NCBI RefSeq assembly: GCF_000972495.1 | Contig: NZ_LATM01000013.1 | Coordinates: 62,001 to 126,000 of the forward strand | Direction: 5' to 3' | Origin: Hymenobacter terrenus | Lineage (GTDB): Bacteria; Bacteroidota; Bacteroidia; Cytophagales; Hymenobacteraceae | DNA length: 64,000 bases | Shown: positions 34,890 through 43,196 of the stretch, in pieces | How the letters are laid out: every line of letters begins with the position of its first letter | Position numbering within the stretch: the first letter of the stretch is position 1 | Made by a program: the position numbers and the translations under genes | Notes under the pieces: model-generated | The model's input: the letters and a program-made list of their open reading frames with translations, nothing else | Database searches by the model: none | Told to the model about the DNA's origin: nothing

Positions 34890-35066
34890 CTAGAAACCGG
34901 CAAAAGATTCCCGGGATTTGCCTTTATCCTTGCTCCACTCTGCTGCAGAGCAACCTTCCTCGGTGTTCATGCGCAGGCGCTGTCCGTTGAAAGCAGCCCG
35001 TACGTAAACAAGGCCGCGGCCCGCGGCGTCGGGCTGGTCAGTACGCCGTTCAAAAGTAATGGTCAT
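34890..35066 (-). pseudogene. Truncated tyrosine recombinase: Arm-type DNA-binding N-terminus only (58 codons)
   Basis: The frame reads 'MTITFERRTDQPDAAGRG', 'LVYVRAAFNGQRLRMNTE' and 'AAEWSKDKGKSRESFAGF' before TAG. This is the start of the Arm-DNA-binding domain used by Bacteroidota phage and ICE integrases (k-I-t-f..R.d....G...vyvr...nG.R.r.sT). The core-binding and catalytic domains (R-H-R-Y) are entirely missing. It lies at the left edge of the accessory region, next to a phage-type repressor, as a leftover integrase at an element end would. Confidence 0.65.
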
Positions 35067-35336
35067 GGTAGTGGCGAGTACAGGGGCGCGCTTAGTGGCA
35101 TTTTTCCCGTAGTAAGTCGGTGTATCTCGCGTAGCAGACCGAAACGCAAGAACCCCCGAAAAGTACCTTCACGACGTGAAAGGCGGCTTTTCGGGGGGGG
35201 CCGTGGCAATGTAATGTACCCGGAGCCGGGGTAGCGTCCAGCCTCAAAAACGAGACGCTAACTCCTTGATTGACTTCCGGTAGTGTGAAAATTAATTGGT
35301 GGTGAAAATAAACAGGTGGCGTAGCAGGGCACGTAA

Positions 35337-35362
35337 CCACCTGAACTGCTTTTTTCAGGTGG
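35337..35362 (-). terminator. Hairpin directly after the repressor stop codon
   Basis: CCACCTGA (35337-35344) pairs with TCAGGTGG (35355-35362) around a 10-base loop that contains an A-run on the transcribed strand. The hairpin begins at the base after the repressor's TAG. Likely terminator, though no long U-tract follows. Confidence 0.5.
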
Positions 35363-36259
35363 CTACACCAGCCGCAGCTGCTCGCTCTGTCGGCTCGTAA
35401 TCCGCTCCATCATTTCCAGGAGCCGGCCGCGCATATCCGACAAGTCACGCGCCATAATTTCTAGCAGGCCCGCTACCCGCTCAAAGGCTTCTTCCTTGTT
35501 GGCCGGTACCCGCGTGGTCAGGATGCCGCGCACTTCCCAGATTTCCCAGATGGTTTCGCGGGGAATGACGTGCGGGGAGAAGTACGAATTATCTGATAAC
35601 AACTCCACCTCCTCGTCGCCGTTCTGAATAGGCCGCTGAATGCGCTTCACCATCATTGTTTCGGCGGTCACCACCACGTATACGTGTCGGGGCTTCACCA
35701 TGCGCCAGTCGTCCACGCACCGCGCAATCACCACATCACTGGTCCATAGCGTAGGCTCCATGCTGGAGCCTTCCACTTCAAACGCCCGGTGCGACTTGCC
35801 CGAGAACTGCGGCAGCGCCAGCAGCTCCAGGTCCATTTCCTTTAACAGTTGTGGTTTCTCACGCGCCAGTTGGTAGCCAGCCTGCGCCGGCGTCGGCACC
35901 AGCATGATGCCTTCGTCGCCCGCCATGTTGAGCGTGATAACCGCCGGGGCGTGCATCCCGCCATAGTGCACATGGGCCTGCTCACCAGCAGGCTTTTTTG
36001 TCGTTTTCGGTTCCTCAGCAACTTTGGCCGGGGTCAGCATTTCCCCGTTGCCCAGCAGCAGCCAGCCCGGATTTACCTCCGGGTAAGTCTGCAGTACTTC
36101 CACCAGCGTGTCAAAGCCAGGCTTAAACTTGTGACCAATAAAGTTGTATAGTTTCGTTGGCCGGTCGTGTCCAAGTTTCTTGGCAGCACCATAAACAGAG
36201 TCGCCATAGTGCTCAATAATAGCTGCTAAACGGTCGCCAATCTGCTTTTGCTGTTCCAT
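35363..36259 (-). CDS. Phage-type repressor: XRE HTH plus S24/LexA-like peptidase (298 aa)
   Basis: The N-terminal HTH is 'ERLAAII'-like, with 'IIEHYGDSVYGAAKKLG' and 'KLYNFIGHKFKPGFDTLVEVLQTYPEVNPGWLLLGNGEML', the standard CI-type layout in Bacteroidota elements. After a linker the S24 domain has the catalytic Ser in 'EVEGSSMEPTLW' and the Lys in 'AETMMVKRIQRP', so self-cleavage on DNA damage is expected. About 70 extra C-terminal residues look helical. It is divergent from a Cro-like gene with an operator-like palindrome in the 98-base gap. This is the lysogeny-style switch of the accessory element. Confidence 0.92.
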   Translation of the reverse strand: MEQQKQIGDRLAAIIEHYGDSVYGAAKKLGHDRPTKLYNFIGHKFKPGFDTLVEVLQTYPEVNPGWLLLGNGEMLTPAKVAEEPKTTKKPAGEQAHVHYGGMHAPAVITLNMAGDEGIMLVPTPAQAGYQLAREKPQLLKEMDLELLALPQFSGKSHRAFEVEGSSMEPTLWTSDVVIARCVDDWRMVKPRHVYVVVTAETMMVKRIQRPIQNGDEEVELLSDNSYFSPHVIPRETIWEIWEVRGILTTRVPANKEEAFERVAGLLEIMARDLSDMRGRLLEMMERITSRQSEQLRLV

Positions 36260-36284
36260 TTTGTTTTACATTACTGTTAAAACT

Positions 36285-36302
36285 AATTTGGCAGTTCAAA
36301 TT
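36285..36302. promoter_or_regulatory. Operator-like palindrome in the divergent repressor/Cro region
   Basis: AATTTG-GCAGTT-CAAATT forms a 6-bp inverted repeat with 6-base centre in the AT-rich gap between the divergent repressor (start 36259) and Cro-like gene (start 36358). Position fits a repressor operator; not otherwise proven. Confidence 0.45.
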
Positions 36303-36357
36303 TGTTGTTGTAAAATTGTCCTGCTTCGGAATCAAAGTTAAACAATCGGCAAATAAA

Positions 36358-36630
36358 ATGGAACACATTGCAAAGAAAATTTCAGAGCAGCGCCACCTTT
36401 TCGGCAAGCGCAGCAACTACACGGCCCGCATCATTGACAACTTAGAGGCTAAGGGTAAGACGTTTACACGCCAGCAAGTTTACAACGTCGTTTCTGGTCG
36501 CTACTTCAACATGGATGTGGCCGAGGCTTTTTTTGAAGAGCTTGCAGTTGAAGTAAAGCGCCGCTCCGACCTCGAAACCCTGGCTAACGGGCAGTCCGGT
36601 GTTGCATTAAGCCCCCAAGTCCCCGCCTAG
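36358..36630 (+). CDS. Small Cro-like DNA-binding protein (90 aa)
   Basis: Begins 'MEHIAKKISEQRHLFGKRSN' and has 'IIDNLEAKGKTFTRQQVYNVVSGRYFNMDVAEAFFEEL', a helix-turn-helix pattern in which 'TRQQVYNVVSGRY' would be the recognition part. This resembles the short Bacteroidota phage regulators. Divergent from the S24 repressor, so probably the Cro counterpart (inference). The ATG at 36358 is used; a TTG 14 codons upstream lies within the operator region. Confidence 0.65.
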   Translation: MEHIAKKISEQRHLFGKRSNYTARIIDNLEAKGKTFTRQQVYNVVSGRYFNMDVAEAFFEELAVEVKRRSDLETLANGQSGVALSPQVPA

Positions 36631-36632
36631 CC

Positions 36633-36968
36633 ATGCAAGTTGCCCTGCTAGTCCCCGAACAGGAGTGGCGGCAGCTGTTGGCCGATGTGCAGCGCCTCAA
36701 AGCCACCGAGGCCGCCACGCCCGCCCTCGCCCCAACTCCGCCACCCGCGCCCGACCTCATCCTAACCGTGCGCGAGGCTGCCCACTACATGCGCCTCAAA
36801 CCCGAAGGCGTCCGCAACGCCCGCCGCGCCGGTCGCTTGTCCGGCCTGCGCCTCAACGAGAAGGAGTGGGGCTTCCGTCAGTCGGAACTCGACCGCTACC
36901 TGTCCCGCTACAACCGCCGACCCCTCGACGCGCCCTCAACCCCCGCACCGCTCCGGGTGGCCGCCTAA
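36633..36968 (+). CDS. Helix-turn-helix (excisionase/MerR-like) protein (111 aa)
   Basis: After a helical N-terminus ('WRQLLADVQRLKATEAAT') and Pro-rich linker comes 'LTVREAAHYMRLKPEGVRNARRAGRLSGLRLNEKEWGFRQSELDRYLSRY'. This is the HTH_17/excisionase layout: tvrEaA..l.....tv....r.G.l......g...ri....l..yl. It starts 3 bases after the previous stop. A role in early gene control or excision is plausible. Confidence 0.75.
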   Translation: MQVALLVPEQEWRQLLADVQRLKATEAATPALAPTPPPAPDLILTVREAAHYMRLKPEGVRNARRAGRLSGLRLNEKEWGFRQSELDRYLSRYNRRPLDAPSTPAPLRVAA

Positions 36969-36979
36969 CCCCGCTTGCC

Positions 36980-37579
36980 ATGTCCCAACTACTTCCCCTT
37001 GTCGGGCCCACGCGCCCCGACGACCACGAGGTTACGGCCTCCCTCATCACCATCCAGAAGGCTCGGGTCAAAGACCAGCACCTGACCTGCGAATTCACCT
37101 AGCAGCGCACCACAGACGCGCCACCCCGCGCCTTCGCTCTCACCTGCACCGAGCAAATCCACCCCGACCTGGGCCACGTCCTCAGCCGCCTAGTGCCGCA
37201 CCTGTGCCTGCTCACCGAGCAACTCATCGAAATGCCCGACTTCTGGCCCGATGTGGCCGAGAAGCTGCCCACCCGCTTCGAGCCGTTCACCGTCACCGGC
37301 TTCTCCATGGGCAAAGGGCAGGGGGGCGTGACGCTTGTGGGCCAACGCACCCTCATGGGCAACAAGGGGCTCAACCTGACCAGCCCCTACGTCAGCTTCG
37401 CCGATGAATCGGATGCTGCCTACCCGTATGCCCCCCTGCTCGAATCCAAGCTAGCCGCCGCCCTGGCCGAGGTTGAAGCGGCCCTCCGCGGCAAATGCAC
37501 CGAATACCGCCAGCTCGACCTGTTCGACACCTACTCCACTGATTCCGTCTCCTTGGTGCCCACGCTCCCGCAGGCATGA
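36980..37579 (+). pseudogene. Phage-type hypothetical gene interrupted by an in-frame amber codon
   Basis: A single frame runs from ATG 36980 to TGA 37577-37579 (199 codons) broken only by TAG at 37100-37102. Upstream it reads 'SLITIQKARVKDQHLTCEFT', downstream 'QRTTDAPPRAFALTCTEQIHPDLG', then 'FEPFTVTGFSMGKGQGGVTLVGQR' (read in parts), with no loss of frame. The gene overlaps the next by ATGA and belongs to the early operon. Either a nonsense mutation or translation of the second part from an internal start (GTG 37193 or ATG 37232). Function unknown. Confidence 0.6.
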
Positions 37580-38403
37580 AGCTTCCGGCTATCCAATTCT
37601 ACCCCGGCGACTGGCACAAGGACCAGGGCGTCCAGGCCCTCGACCTGGCACAGCGCGGGGCCTGGTTCGAACTGCTGTTGATGATGCACGACAGCGATGA
37701 GCGCGGCGTGCTGCTCGTCAACGGCCAGCCCATGCCCGACGCCGTCATCGCCCGCCGCCTCGGTTTGGATAATCAAACTGCCAACCAAATCCTAACCACC
37801 CTGCTCGACTTTGGCGTGGCCAGCCGCCGCGAGTCCGACGGCGCCCTCTACTGCCGCCGCATGGTCAAAGACGAGCACTTGCGCCAGGTACGTACCGAAG
37901 CGGGCAAAAAGGGCGGAAACCCCAGTTTGCTTAACCAAACCGCCAACCAAAACCCAGCCACCGGGGATAAGCAAATGCCAACCACCAGGGTTAAGCAAAA
38001 TTCAACCCCTTCATTTTCATGTTCAACTTCAATTACATCTTCAAAAGAAGAGAGGGGAGCGGCTAACGCCGCTGCGCCCGCCCGCTCCTCCAAAAAGTCA
38101 GTTGCCAAGCCGGCCACCGACCCGAAGAAAGGGGGCCCGCGCCCCACGCTGGCCGACGTACAGGCTTACGCCGCCGAGCAGCACCCCGCCAGCGCCGACG
38201 CCCAAACCGAAGCCGCCGCCTTCCACGACCACTACGAAAGCAACGGCTGGCGCGTGAGCGGCAAAACCCCCATGGCCAACTGGCGCGCCGCCTTCCGCAA
38301 CTGGATGCGCCGCCGCGCCCAGTTCCAGGCCGCTGGCCAGTCGCCGGCCCCAAACCGGGCCCGCACCGCCCCCAAACCCACCGACCCCTCCCGCTGGAGC
38401 TAA
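37576..38403 (+). CDS. DUF1376-type replisome-organiser-like protein (275 aa)
   Basis: The N-terminus 'IQFYPGDWHKDQGVQALDLAQRGAWFELLLMMHDS' and 'PDAVIARRLGLDNQTANQILTTLLDFGVASR' is the DUF1376 winged-helix module found in phage replication proteins. It is followed by 'RMVKDEHLRQVRTEAGKKGGNPS', a Ser/Thr/Ala/Pro-rich linker and a C-terminal domain 'FHDHYESNGWRVSGKTPMANWRAAFRNWMRR' like the helicase-loader end of phage DnaD/DnaT-like proteins. It precedes dnaB by 12 bases and probably loads it at the element's origin. Overlaps the preceding gene by ATGA. Confidence 0.75.
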   Translation: MKLPAIQFYPGDWHKDQGVQALDLAQRGAWFELLLMMHDSDERGVLLVNGQPMPDAVIARRLGLDNQTANQILTTLLDFGVASRRESDGALYCRRMVKDEHLRQVRTEAGKKGGNPSLLNQTANQNPATGDKQMPTTRVKQNSTPSFSCSTSITSSKEERGAANAAAPARSSKKSVAKPATDPKKGGPRPTLADVQAYAAEQHPASADAQTEAAAFHDHYESNGWRVSGKTPMANWRAAFRNWMRRRAQFQAAGQSPAPNRARTAPKPTDPSRWS

Positions 38404-38415
38404 CCAATCCTTCCC

Positions 38416-39801
38416 ATGAACCCCCGTCCCGCAACCTCTGCTCCCCGCCAAATTCAACTCCCCCCGCAAGTCCTCGACCTCGAAGCCGCCGTGCTCGGCG
38501 CCGCCCTGCTCGAAGCCGATGCCCAGCGCACGATGCTGGCCATCCTCACCAACGAGGAAATATTCTACTGCACCGCCCACCAGCAGGTTTACCGGGCCAT
38601 CCGCGACTTGGTGCAGGTCGGCGACCACGCCGACATCCTCACCGTCACCCAGGAGCTGCGCCGCCGCGGCACCCTGGCCCGCACTGGCGGCCCGGCCTTC
38701 GTCGCCGGTCTCACCAGCAAAATCAACTCCGCCGCCCACCTCGAAACCCACTGCCGTGCCCTGCAGGAGCAGCATGCTCGCCGCGTCATCATCAAAGCCG
38801 GCACCGAAATGGCCGCCTACGGCTACGACGACACCCGCGACCCGCTCACTCTGCTCAGCGACGCCCAAACCCACCTCACCACCCTGCACCGCAGCCTCGA
38901 AACCCGCCCCGGCCAAACCGCCGCCGCGGCCGAAGAAGCTACCTTCGCCCACTTGGCCCAGGCCGTTGGCCAGCACGGCCTCACCGGCGTCCCCACCGGC
39001 CTCACCCAGCTCGACGGCCTCACCGGCGGCTGGCAACCCTCCGACCTCATCATCCTGGCCGCCCGCCCGGCAATGGGCAAAACCGCCGCCATGCTGCACT
39101 TCGCCCGCACCGCCGCCCTCGACCACGGCCAGCACACGGCCATCTTCAGCCTCGAAATGCCCATCCTGCAGCTCATGCAGCGCCTGGTGGCCAGCGAAGT
39201 GCCCGGCTACAGTAACTCCGACCTGCGCCGCGGCAACCTGCCCGGCGGCCTCGAGCAAGTAGCCCACATCCGCCAGCAGGCCCAGCGCCTGCGCACCCAC
39301 GGCCACGCCCTGCACCTCGATGACACGCCCGGCCTCACCGTCCAGCAGCTGCGCGCCAAATGCGCCCGCCTGCACGCCCAGCACCCCCTGAGCCTGGTCC
39401 TGGTCGACTACATCCAGCTGATGCGCGGCGACACCAAAGGCAACCGAGAGCAGGAAGTGGGCAGCATTAGCTGCGGCCTCAAGGAGCTGGCGAAGGAACT
39501 CAATGCCCCCGTCATTGCCCTCTCCCAGCTCAGCCGTGACGTGGAGAAAAGGGGAGGAGAGAAGCGCCCGCTGCTCTCGGACCTGCGCGAGTCCGGCAGC
39601 CTGGAGCAGGATGCCGATTGCATCATCTTTCTCTGGCGCGGCGAATATTACAATATTACCGAGTACGAGGATGGCACCGCCACCGCCGATACGGTGCTGT
39701 TCGACATCGCCAAGCACCGCAACGGCGCTACCGATGAGGTGGTTGCAAGCTGCGCTATGCGTCGTGGCGTATTCTGTGATTTAAGCAGGTGGAATACCTG
39801 A
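38416..39801 (+). CDS. dnaB: Replicative DNA helicase DnaB, element-encoded (461 aa)
   Basis: Hexameric helicase that unwinds DNA ahead of the fork. The N-domain is 'PPQVLDLEAAVLGAALLEADA'; the RecA domain has Walker A 'AARPAMGKTAAM', 'FSLEMPILQLMQRLVASE', Walker B 'LVLVDYIQLM' and the arginine-finger region 'ALSQLSRDVEKRGGEKRPLL' with 'SDLRESGSLEQDAD'. Length is normal. Its place behind the DUF1376 protein and Cro-like gene marks it as part of the mobile element rather than the housekeeping copy. A decayed second copy of the 3' two-thirds lies at 47925-48459, on the far side of the T6SS cargo. Confidence 0.95.
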   Translation: MNPRPATSAPRQIQLPPQVLDLEAAVLGAALLEADAQRTMLAILTNEEIFYCTAHQQVYRAIRDLVQVGDHADILTVTQELRRRGTLARTGGPAFVAGLTSKINSAAHLETHCRALQEQHARRVIIKAGTEMAAYGYDDTRDPLTLLSDAQTHLTTLHRSLETRPGQTAAAAEEATFAHLAQAVGQHGLTGVPTGLTQLDGLTGGWQPSDLIILAARPAMGKTAAMLHFARTAALDHGQHTAIFSLEMPILQLMQRLVASEVPGYSNSDLRRGNLPGGLEQVAHIRQQAQRLRTHGHALHLDDTPGLTVQQLRAKCARLHAQHPLSLVLVDYIQLMRGDTKGNREQEVGSISCGLKELAKELNAPVIALSQLSRDVEKRGGEKRPLLSDLRESGSLEQDADCIIFLWRGEYYNITEYEDGTATADTVLFDIAKHRNGATDEVVASCAMRRGVFCDLSRWNT

Positions 39802-39949
39802 TTTCATCTAATATTTCAATTCCTAACTCTACTGTTACGCAAGAGTTTTGTCTCCGCGTGGAGCATGACAGGTTATCTATGCTTGTCAGTCACCTATCTT
39901 CGTAGCCTGTTTATACTTTCTAGCAACCATCCCATTAATTCTTCCCAAT

Positions 39950-40345
39950 ATGTCATCTTTTTCCGGGACAATGACCATCGGCGGCAATCTGGCTAACTCC
40001 TACCCGGTGCTCATGTGCAACATCGGCTACCAGCAACGTATCAGTGAAACTGGCCGCCCCGCTTCTAAAGTCCGCAATAAGCCCGTGTTTGTATTGCTAT
40101 CAGCCCCTGCCGATAACACGTTGCTGGAATGGATGATTAATAGCGAACGAACCCTTGATTGCCATATAAAATTAGCTACCATTGATAATTCGGGCACTTT
40201 TCTGAACATCATATTGCTCGAAGCCTATTGCGTGGAATACGATATGACTTTCAGCGCCATGAGTAGCTCTGAAACGCGCACGGCTCTTTATATCAGCCCC
40301 AAGTCAATCGTGGTCAACGGAACAGAGCACAGCAATAACTGGTAG
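39950..40345 (+). CDS. tssD: Type VI secretion tube protein TssD/Hcp, Bacteroidota type (131 aa)
   Basis: Ring-forming component of the T6SS inner tube that can carry effectors in its lumen. The sequence 'FSGTMTIGGNLANSYPVLMCNIGYQQRISETGRP' followed by 'VFVLLSAPADNTLLEWMIN' and 'IILLEAYCVEYDMTFSAMSS' and ending 'ALYISPKSIVVNGTEHSNNW' is the TssD (PF17642) layout of Bacteroidota. No sheath, baseplate or membrane-complex genes are in the window, so the tube must be used by a T6SS encoded elsewhere (inference). The next gene starts 5 bases later. Confidence 0.92.
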   Translation: MSSFSGTMTIGGNLANSYPVLMCNIGYQQRISETGRPASKVRNKPVFVLLSAPADNTLLEWMINSERTLDCHIKLATIDNSGTFLNIILLEAYCVEYDMTFSAMSSSETRTALYISPKSIVVNGTEHSNNW

Positions 40346-40350
40346 CTGTC

Positions 40351-41250
40351 ATGGTACAAAAGGGTCGGATAATATTCGTAAATGGGCACTGGACGGCTAT
40401 TGATGGTGGCCTATCGGGGTCTAGTGTGCCACTCAAGCCGTATTGGGGTGGCCCGTTCGAGCAGGAGGCAGAGCGTTTTTTTGGACTTAAAGAAGCCGCT
40501 AATACGCATGTGTACCTCGACGGAACTACGCTGATTGGATTTGATGAAAGCGGTGAGGAGCGACATGACCGTGGCGCTCGCGATTATAATGCTTATGACT
40601 GGGACAAGTCCTTTTTGAAGCGGCTCCACGATAAAGTGAATGATAATTCCGAACAAACAAGCTCCCTCCGCAATGCCAAGTACAGCAATGAGCTTCGCAA
40701 CAAAGCGTTAAGCAGCCTTACTGCCGGCATGACCAAAGGCCAGCACAGCTTCTACATTATCACTCACAGCGAAGGAAGTGCTTACGGAGCTGGTTTGGCG
40801 CGTGTACTTATCGCAAAAGGATGGAATGTGCATACCGTTATTCACATTTCGGCCGACGAAGGCGACGAGTTCAGTTCCCCGGCCGGGCCACTGACCTATC
40901 AGATTGGCTATACCGGCCGTTTATTCGGTGATTGGGTAACCAGCAACGAGCGGATACGAGGCAATGTCGATAAATGGGGATTGGTTTACATCAATAATTA
41001 TAATGGATGGGATGAATTCAAGGCTATTCACGGCAGTACACGCAGTGCATCCATATTCCGCCGCTTGTGGGACCTGAAAACGGTTTTTGTACAGCAGGTA
41101 CTCGATTCTCAAGGTCATATTCACTGGCAACAGGCACCCGGTAGCACCCCGAATGGTACTCAATTCGCCCAAGTAAATGGCTTTGTGATTCATGGAAACG
41201 GACGGACATCAGGAACCCGCTGGGGGGCAATTAGAGACTTAATGCATTAA
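40351..41250 (+). CDS. Putative T6SS alpha/beta-hydrolase (lipase-like) effector (299 aa)
   Basis: No signal peptide. 'RIIFVNGHW' resembles the first hydrolase strand with oxyanion loop. 'SFYIITHSEGSAYGAGLARVLI' carries a nucleophile-elbow-like 'HSEGS' (canonical G-H-S-x-G, here T-H-S-E-G), and 'VIHISADEGDEF' could supply the acid and 'VNGFVIHGN' the histidine. It is tightly coupled to tssD (5 bases) and followed by a small membrane protein, the arrangement of an Hcp-delivered lipase effector and its immunity partner. GC content is well below the left half of the window. Family not recognised beyond the elbow; function is inference. Confidence 0.6.
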   Translation: MVQKGRIIFVNGHWTAIDGGLSGSSVPLKPYWGGPFEQEAERFFGLKEAANTHVYLDGTTLIGFDESGEERHDRGARDYNAYDWDKSFLKRLHDKVNDNSEQTSSLRNAKYSNELRNKALSSLTAGMTKGQHSFYIITHSEGSAYGAGLARVLIAKGWNVHTVIHISADEGDEFSSPAGPLTYQIGYTGRLFGDWVTSNERIRGNVDKWGLVYINNYNGWDEFKAIHGSTRSASIFRRLWDLKTVFVQQVLDSQGHIHWQQAPGSTPNGTQFAQVNGFVIHGNGRTSGTRWGAIRDLMH

Positions 41251-41309
41251 GTTCTGTTATGCTCGTAGGAATCCATTATGAGCGCAAGTTATGATAGCTC
41301 CTTTTATGT

Positions 41310-41654
41310 ATGCGCTTTATGAAAATCACGTATAAAGTAGTCAATGGAACGCTCATGTTGTTGGGTGTATTACTATGTGCATTTTGTTCAAATGCAACAC
41401 TCGGTACCCCAGAATCATTAAGAAGAGCAGCGGAAATAGAGCCTTACCACATCTTTTTCCTACGCACACTAATGGTCATGTTAGCACTCCTGGCTTATTC
41501 CGGCTTGGTAGCTGTTTTAAACCGTACGCTATTCCGTCGGGTCGCTAATCCCACTAAAGTATTTTGGACCTCGTTGGTGATTTATCTCGTCGTTACGATT
41601 GTGTGTGTGTACTTCTTTATTAGGACAAGCCTCGTCATTCACGACCCCTCCTAA
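41310..41654 (+). CDS. Small integral membrane protein, immunity candidate (114 aa)
   Basis: Three hydrophobic segments ('GTLMLLGVLLCAFCSNATLG' about 13-32, 'LMVMLALLAYSGLVAVL' about 52-70, 'WTSLVIYLVVTIVCVYFFI' about 86-105). Not recognised by family. Directly downstream of the lipase-like effector and AT-rich like it, so a membrane-located immunity protein against a membrane-targeting effector is the simplest reading (inference from position). Its stop overlaps the stop of the opposite-strand lipoprotein gene by 4 bases. Confidence 0.55.
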   Translation: MRFMKITYKVVNGTLMLLGVLLCAFCSNATLGTPESLRRAAEIEPYHIFFLRTLMVMLALLAYSGLVAVLNRTLFRRVANPTKVFWTSLVIYLVVTIVCVYFFIRTSLVIHDPS

Positions 41655-42256
41655 CCCATATAGTTCGACACAAAATCTACCGAGACGAGCACTCCGTTTG
41701 CAAAGGTGAACGTGAAACGCTGGTAGCCTTCTGTTTCGGCCAGTACGACCACCGCCGGCACGGCCCGGAGGCGAAACACTGCGGCAAACGCTGCTTTGCT
41801 CATCCCAACCCTGATGTTTTTGGGCAATTTGACGGTAGAAGAAACAATCCTGGCCTTAATCAACAATGCGCTATTCACCGTTGGATCCCCGCTCTGCAAA
41901 TAGGTGAAGGAGTTCGACCGGTCCGAGAATGTATTGATCGTGTCTGTCATCTGTGGACTGTCACCTGGCTCCGTTTGCTGGCTAAGGGTAAAGCTGCGCC
42001 GGCTTTTAATCACGTTTTTGTAAGCCAAAAATTTGTCAAAAACCTGACTGACAAAGTCGTCATCGATAACCGCCAGGGTATCCCGGCCCATGCCGGTTGC
42101 GCGGTCGATAGCAGCGGTATCTGCGTTTGTTGGTAATACAGCTTGCTGTTCAAGCCGTTGCTTTGTTTCAGGCGGGGTTGAGTTTGTCGCCTTCTTATCA
42201 ATTGGGTTGCAGCAGATGCACAGGCTTGCCAAACAGAATACCAGCAGATATCTCAT
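41651..42256 (-). CDS. Lipoprotein, candidate immunity protein for the M23 effector (201 aa)
   Basis: The N-terminus 'MRYLLVFCLASLCICCNP' is a lipoprotein signal with cysteine at the processing site, placing the protein in the envelope. The mature part is soluble: 'DFVSQVFDKFLAYKNVIKSRRSFTLSQQ', 'ALLIKARIVSSTVKLPKNIRVGMSKAAFAAVF', 'GYQRFTFTFANGVLVSVDF'. No known family. The ATG is one base after the stop of the M23 peptidase gene, so the two are translationally coupled; a periplasm-facing lipoprotein beside a peptidoglycan hydrolase fits an effector/immunity pair. In-frame codons upstream to 42343 only shadow the peptidase end. Confidence 0.65.
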   Translation of the reverse strand: MRYLLVFCLASLCICCNPIDKKATNSTPPETKQRLEQQAVLPTNADTAAIDRATGMGRDTLAVIDDDFVSQVFDKFLAYKNVIKSRRSFTLSQQTEPGDSPQMTDTINTFSDRSNSFTYLQSGDPTVNSALLIKARIVSSTVKLPKNIRVGMSKAAFAAVFRLRAVPAVVVLAETEGYQRFTFTFANGVLVSVDFVSNYMG

Positions 42257-42257
42257 G

Positions 42258-43043
42258 TTATTCACCGCGCAGCAGTTTGCGGAGGTCGGTTGCTTTGTGC
42301 TTGTATTTGAAGGCATAAAAATCCCAGCTACCAAATGGGGCATTGGTTTGGATCACTTCGTAGTGGCCGTGATACCCTTTGGGAGGCGGCGGAACCACAT
42401 GCCCCGTATTGCCGGAGAGAGAAACGACATCGTTAACCGCAACTAGCTGCCCTTGTCTCACAAGCAGCTTACTGGCGTGCGCATATATCGTGTAAACGTG
42501 AGCGCTTCCATTGTATCCAGGTCCGTGGTCAATGATGATGACGTTCCCGTACGTTTTGGAAAAACCAGCCTTGACGACCTTGCCCTTGGCCGTAGCGTGA
42601 TACGGAGTACCGCCGGGGACTTTGTAGTCGGTGCCCGGATGAGGCTTGCCTCCCCTGATTTTAGCGAACGGCGAGTTGATGACCGCGTTACCCAACGGGC
42701 TATCCAGGATGTCGGGCTGCCCGGCGCTGGCGTGTCCGCTTATTACTACTTCATCGAGCAAAACACCCCCGTACAGGGTACGGTAGCCGCGTCGGGCAAA
42801 CAGGCTGGCCAGGGGCAGCCCCGATTTTACCCGCGTAGCATCGGGCTGGCAGTTGTAGAGTCGGTTGGAGCGTTGCAGGCTCGTCGCAACGGTGCTGACC
42901 GCGCGCAAGGAGCTGGCGGAGGAGGTTTGTAACCCGGCCACCCGGGCACTGACTACCAAAGCAGCCGGCTGCGGCTGGGCCTGGCCTTGTCGTAAGGCAA
43001 GGACCTGGCTGCTGCGTATGCGCGTAGTTGGCTGAGAGGGCAT
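42258..43043 (-). CDS. Putative T6SS peptidoglycan endopeptidase effector, M23 domain (261 aa)
   Basis: The C-terminal half is a LytM/M23 zinc peptidase with all ligands visible: H-x3-D in 'KPHPGTDYKVPGG', a further His in 'YTIYAHASKL', and H-x-H in 'YHGHYEV'. It should cut peptide cross-links of peptidoglycan. The N-terminal about 120 residues have no signal peptide or membrane anchor and are Ser/Ala/Gln-rich, then 'YGGVLLDEVVISGH'. Lack of an export signal, divergence from vgrG (154 bases away) and a coupled lipoprotein downstream argue for delivery through the T6SS rather than housekeeping wall turnover (inference). Confidence 0.75.
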   Translation of the reverse strand: MPSQPTTRIRSSQVLALRQGQAQPQPAALVVSARVAGLQTSSASSLRAVSTVATSLQRSNRLYNCQPDATRVKSGLPLASLFARRGYRTLYGGVLLDEVVISGHASAGQPDILDSPLGNAVINSPFAKIRGGKPHPGTDYKVPGGTPYHATAKGKVVKAGFSKTYGNVIIIDHGPGYNGSAHVYTIYAHASKLLVRQGQLVAVNDVVSLSGNTGHVVPPPPKGYHGHYEVIQTNAPFGSWDFYAFKYKHKATDLRKLLRGE

Positions 43044-43196
43044 AAGGTTATAGTAGAATGTCGCTTACCGGGGCCAGAATCGGCACGCGCCGGCGCGCCG
43101 GCCAGTATCAATATGCGCATAAAGATAGTAAGTTTGTGAAGTTTCAATTTATGCTTGCGCCGAGTGCGTCGGAAGTCTATTCACTAGCAACCTTTT

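Noticed and set aside
38098..39717. 539-codon minus-strand frame opposite dnaB
   Set aside because: Antisense shadow of an unambiguous DnaB gene; Gly/Val/Ala-rich with no family features.
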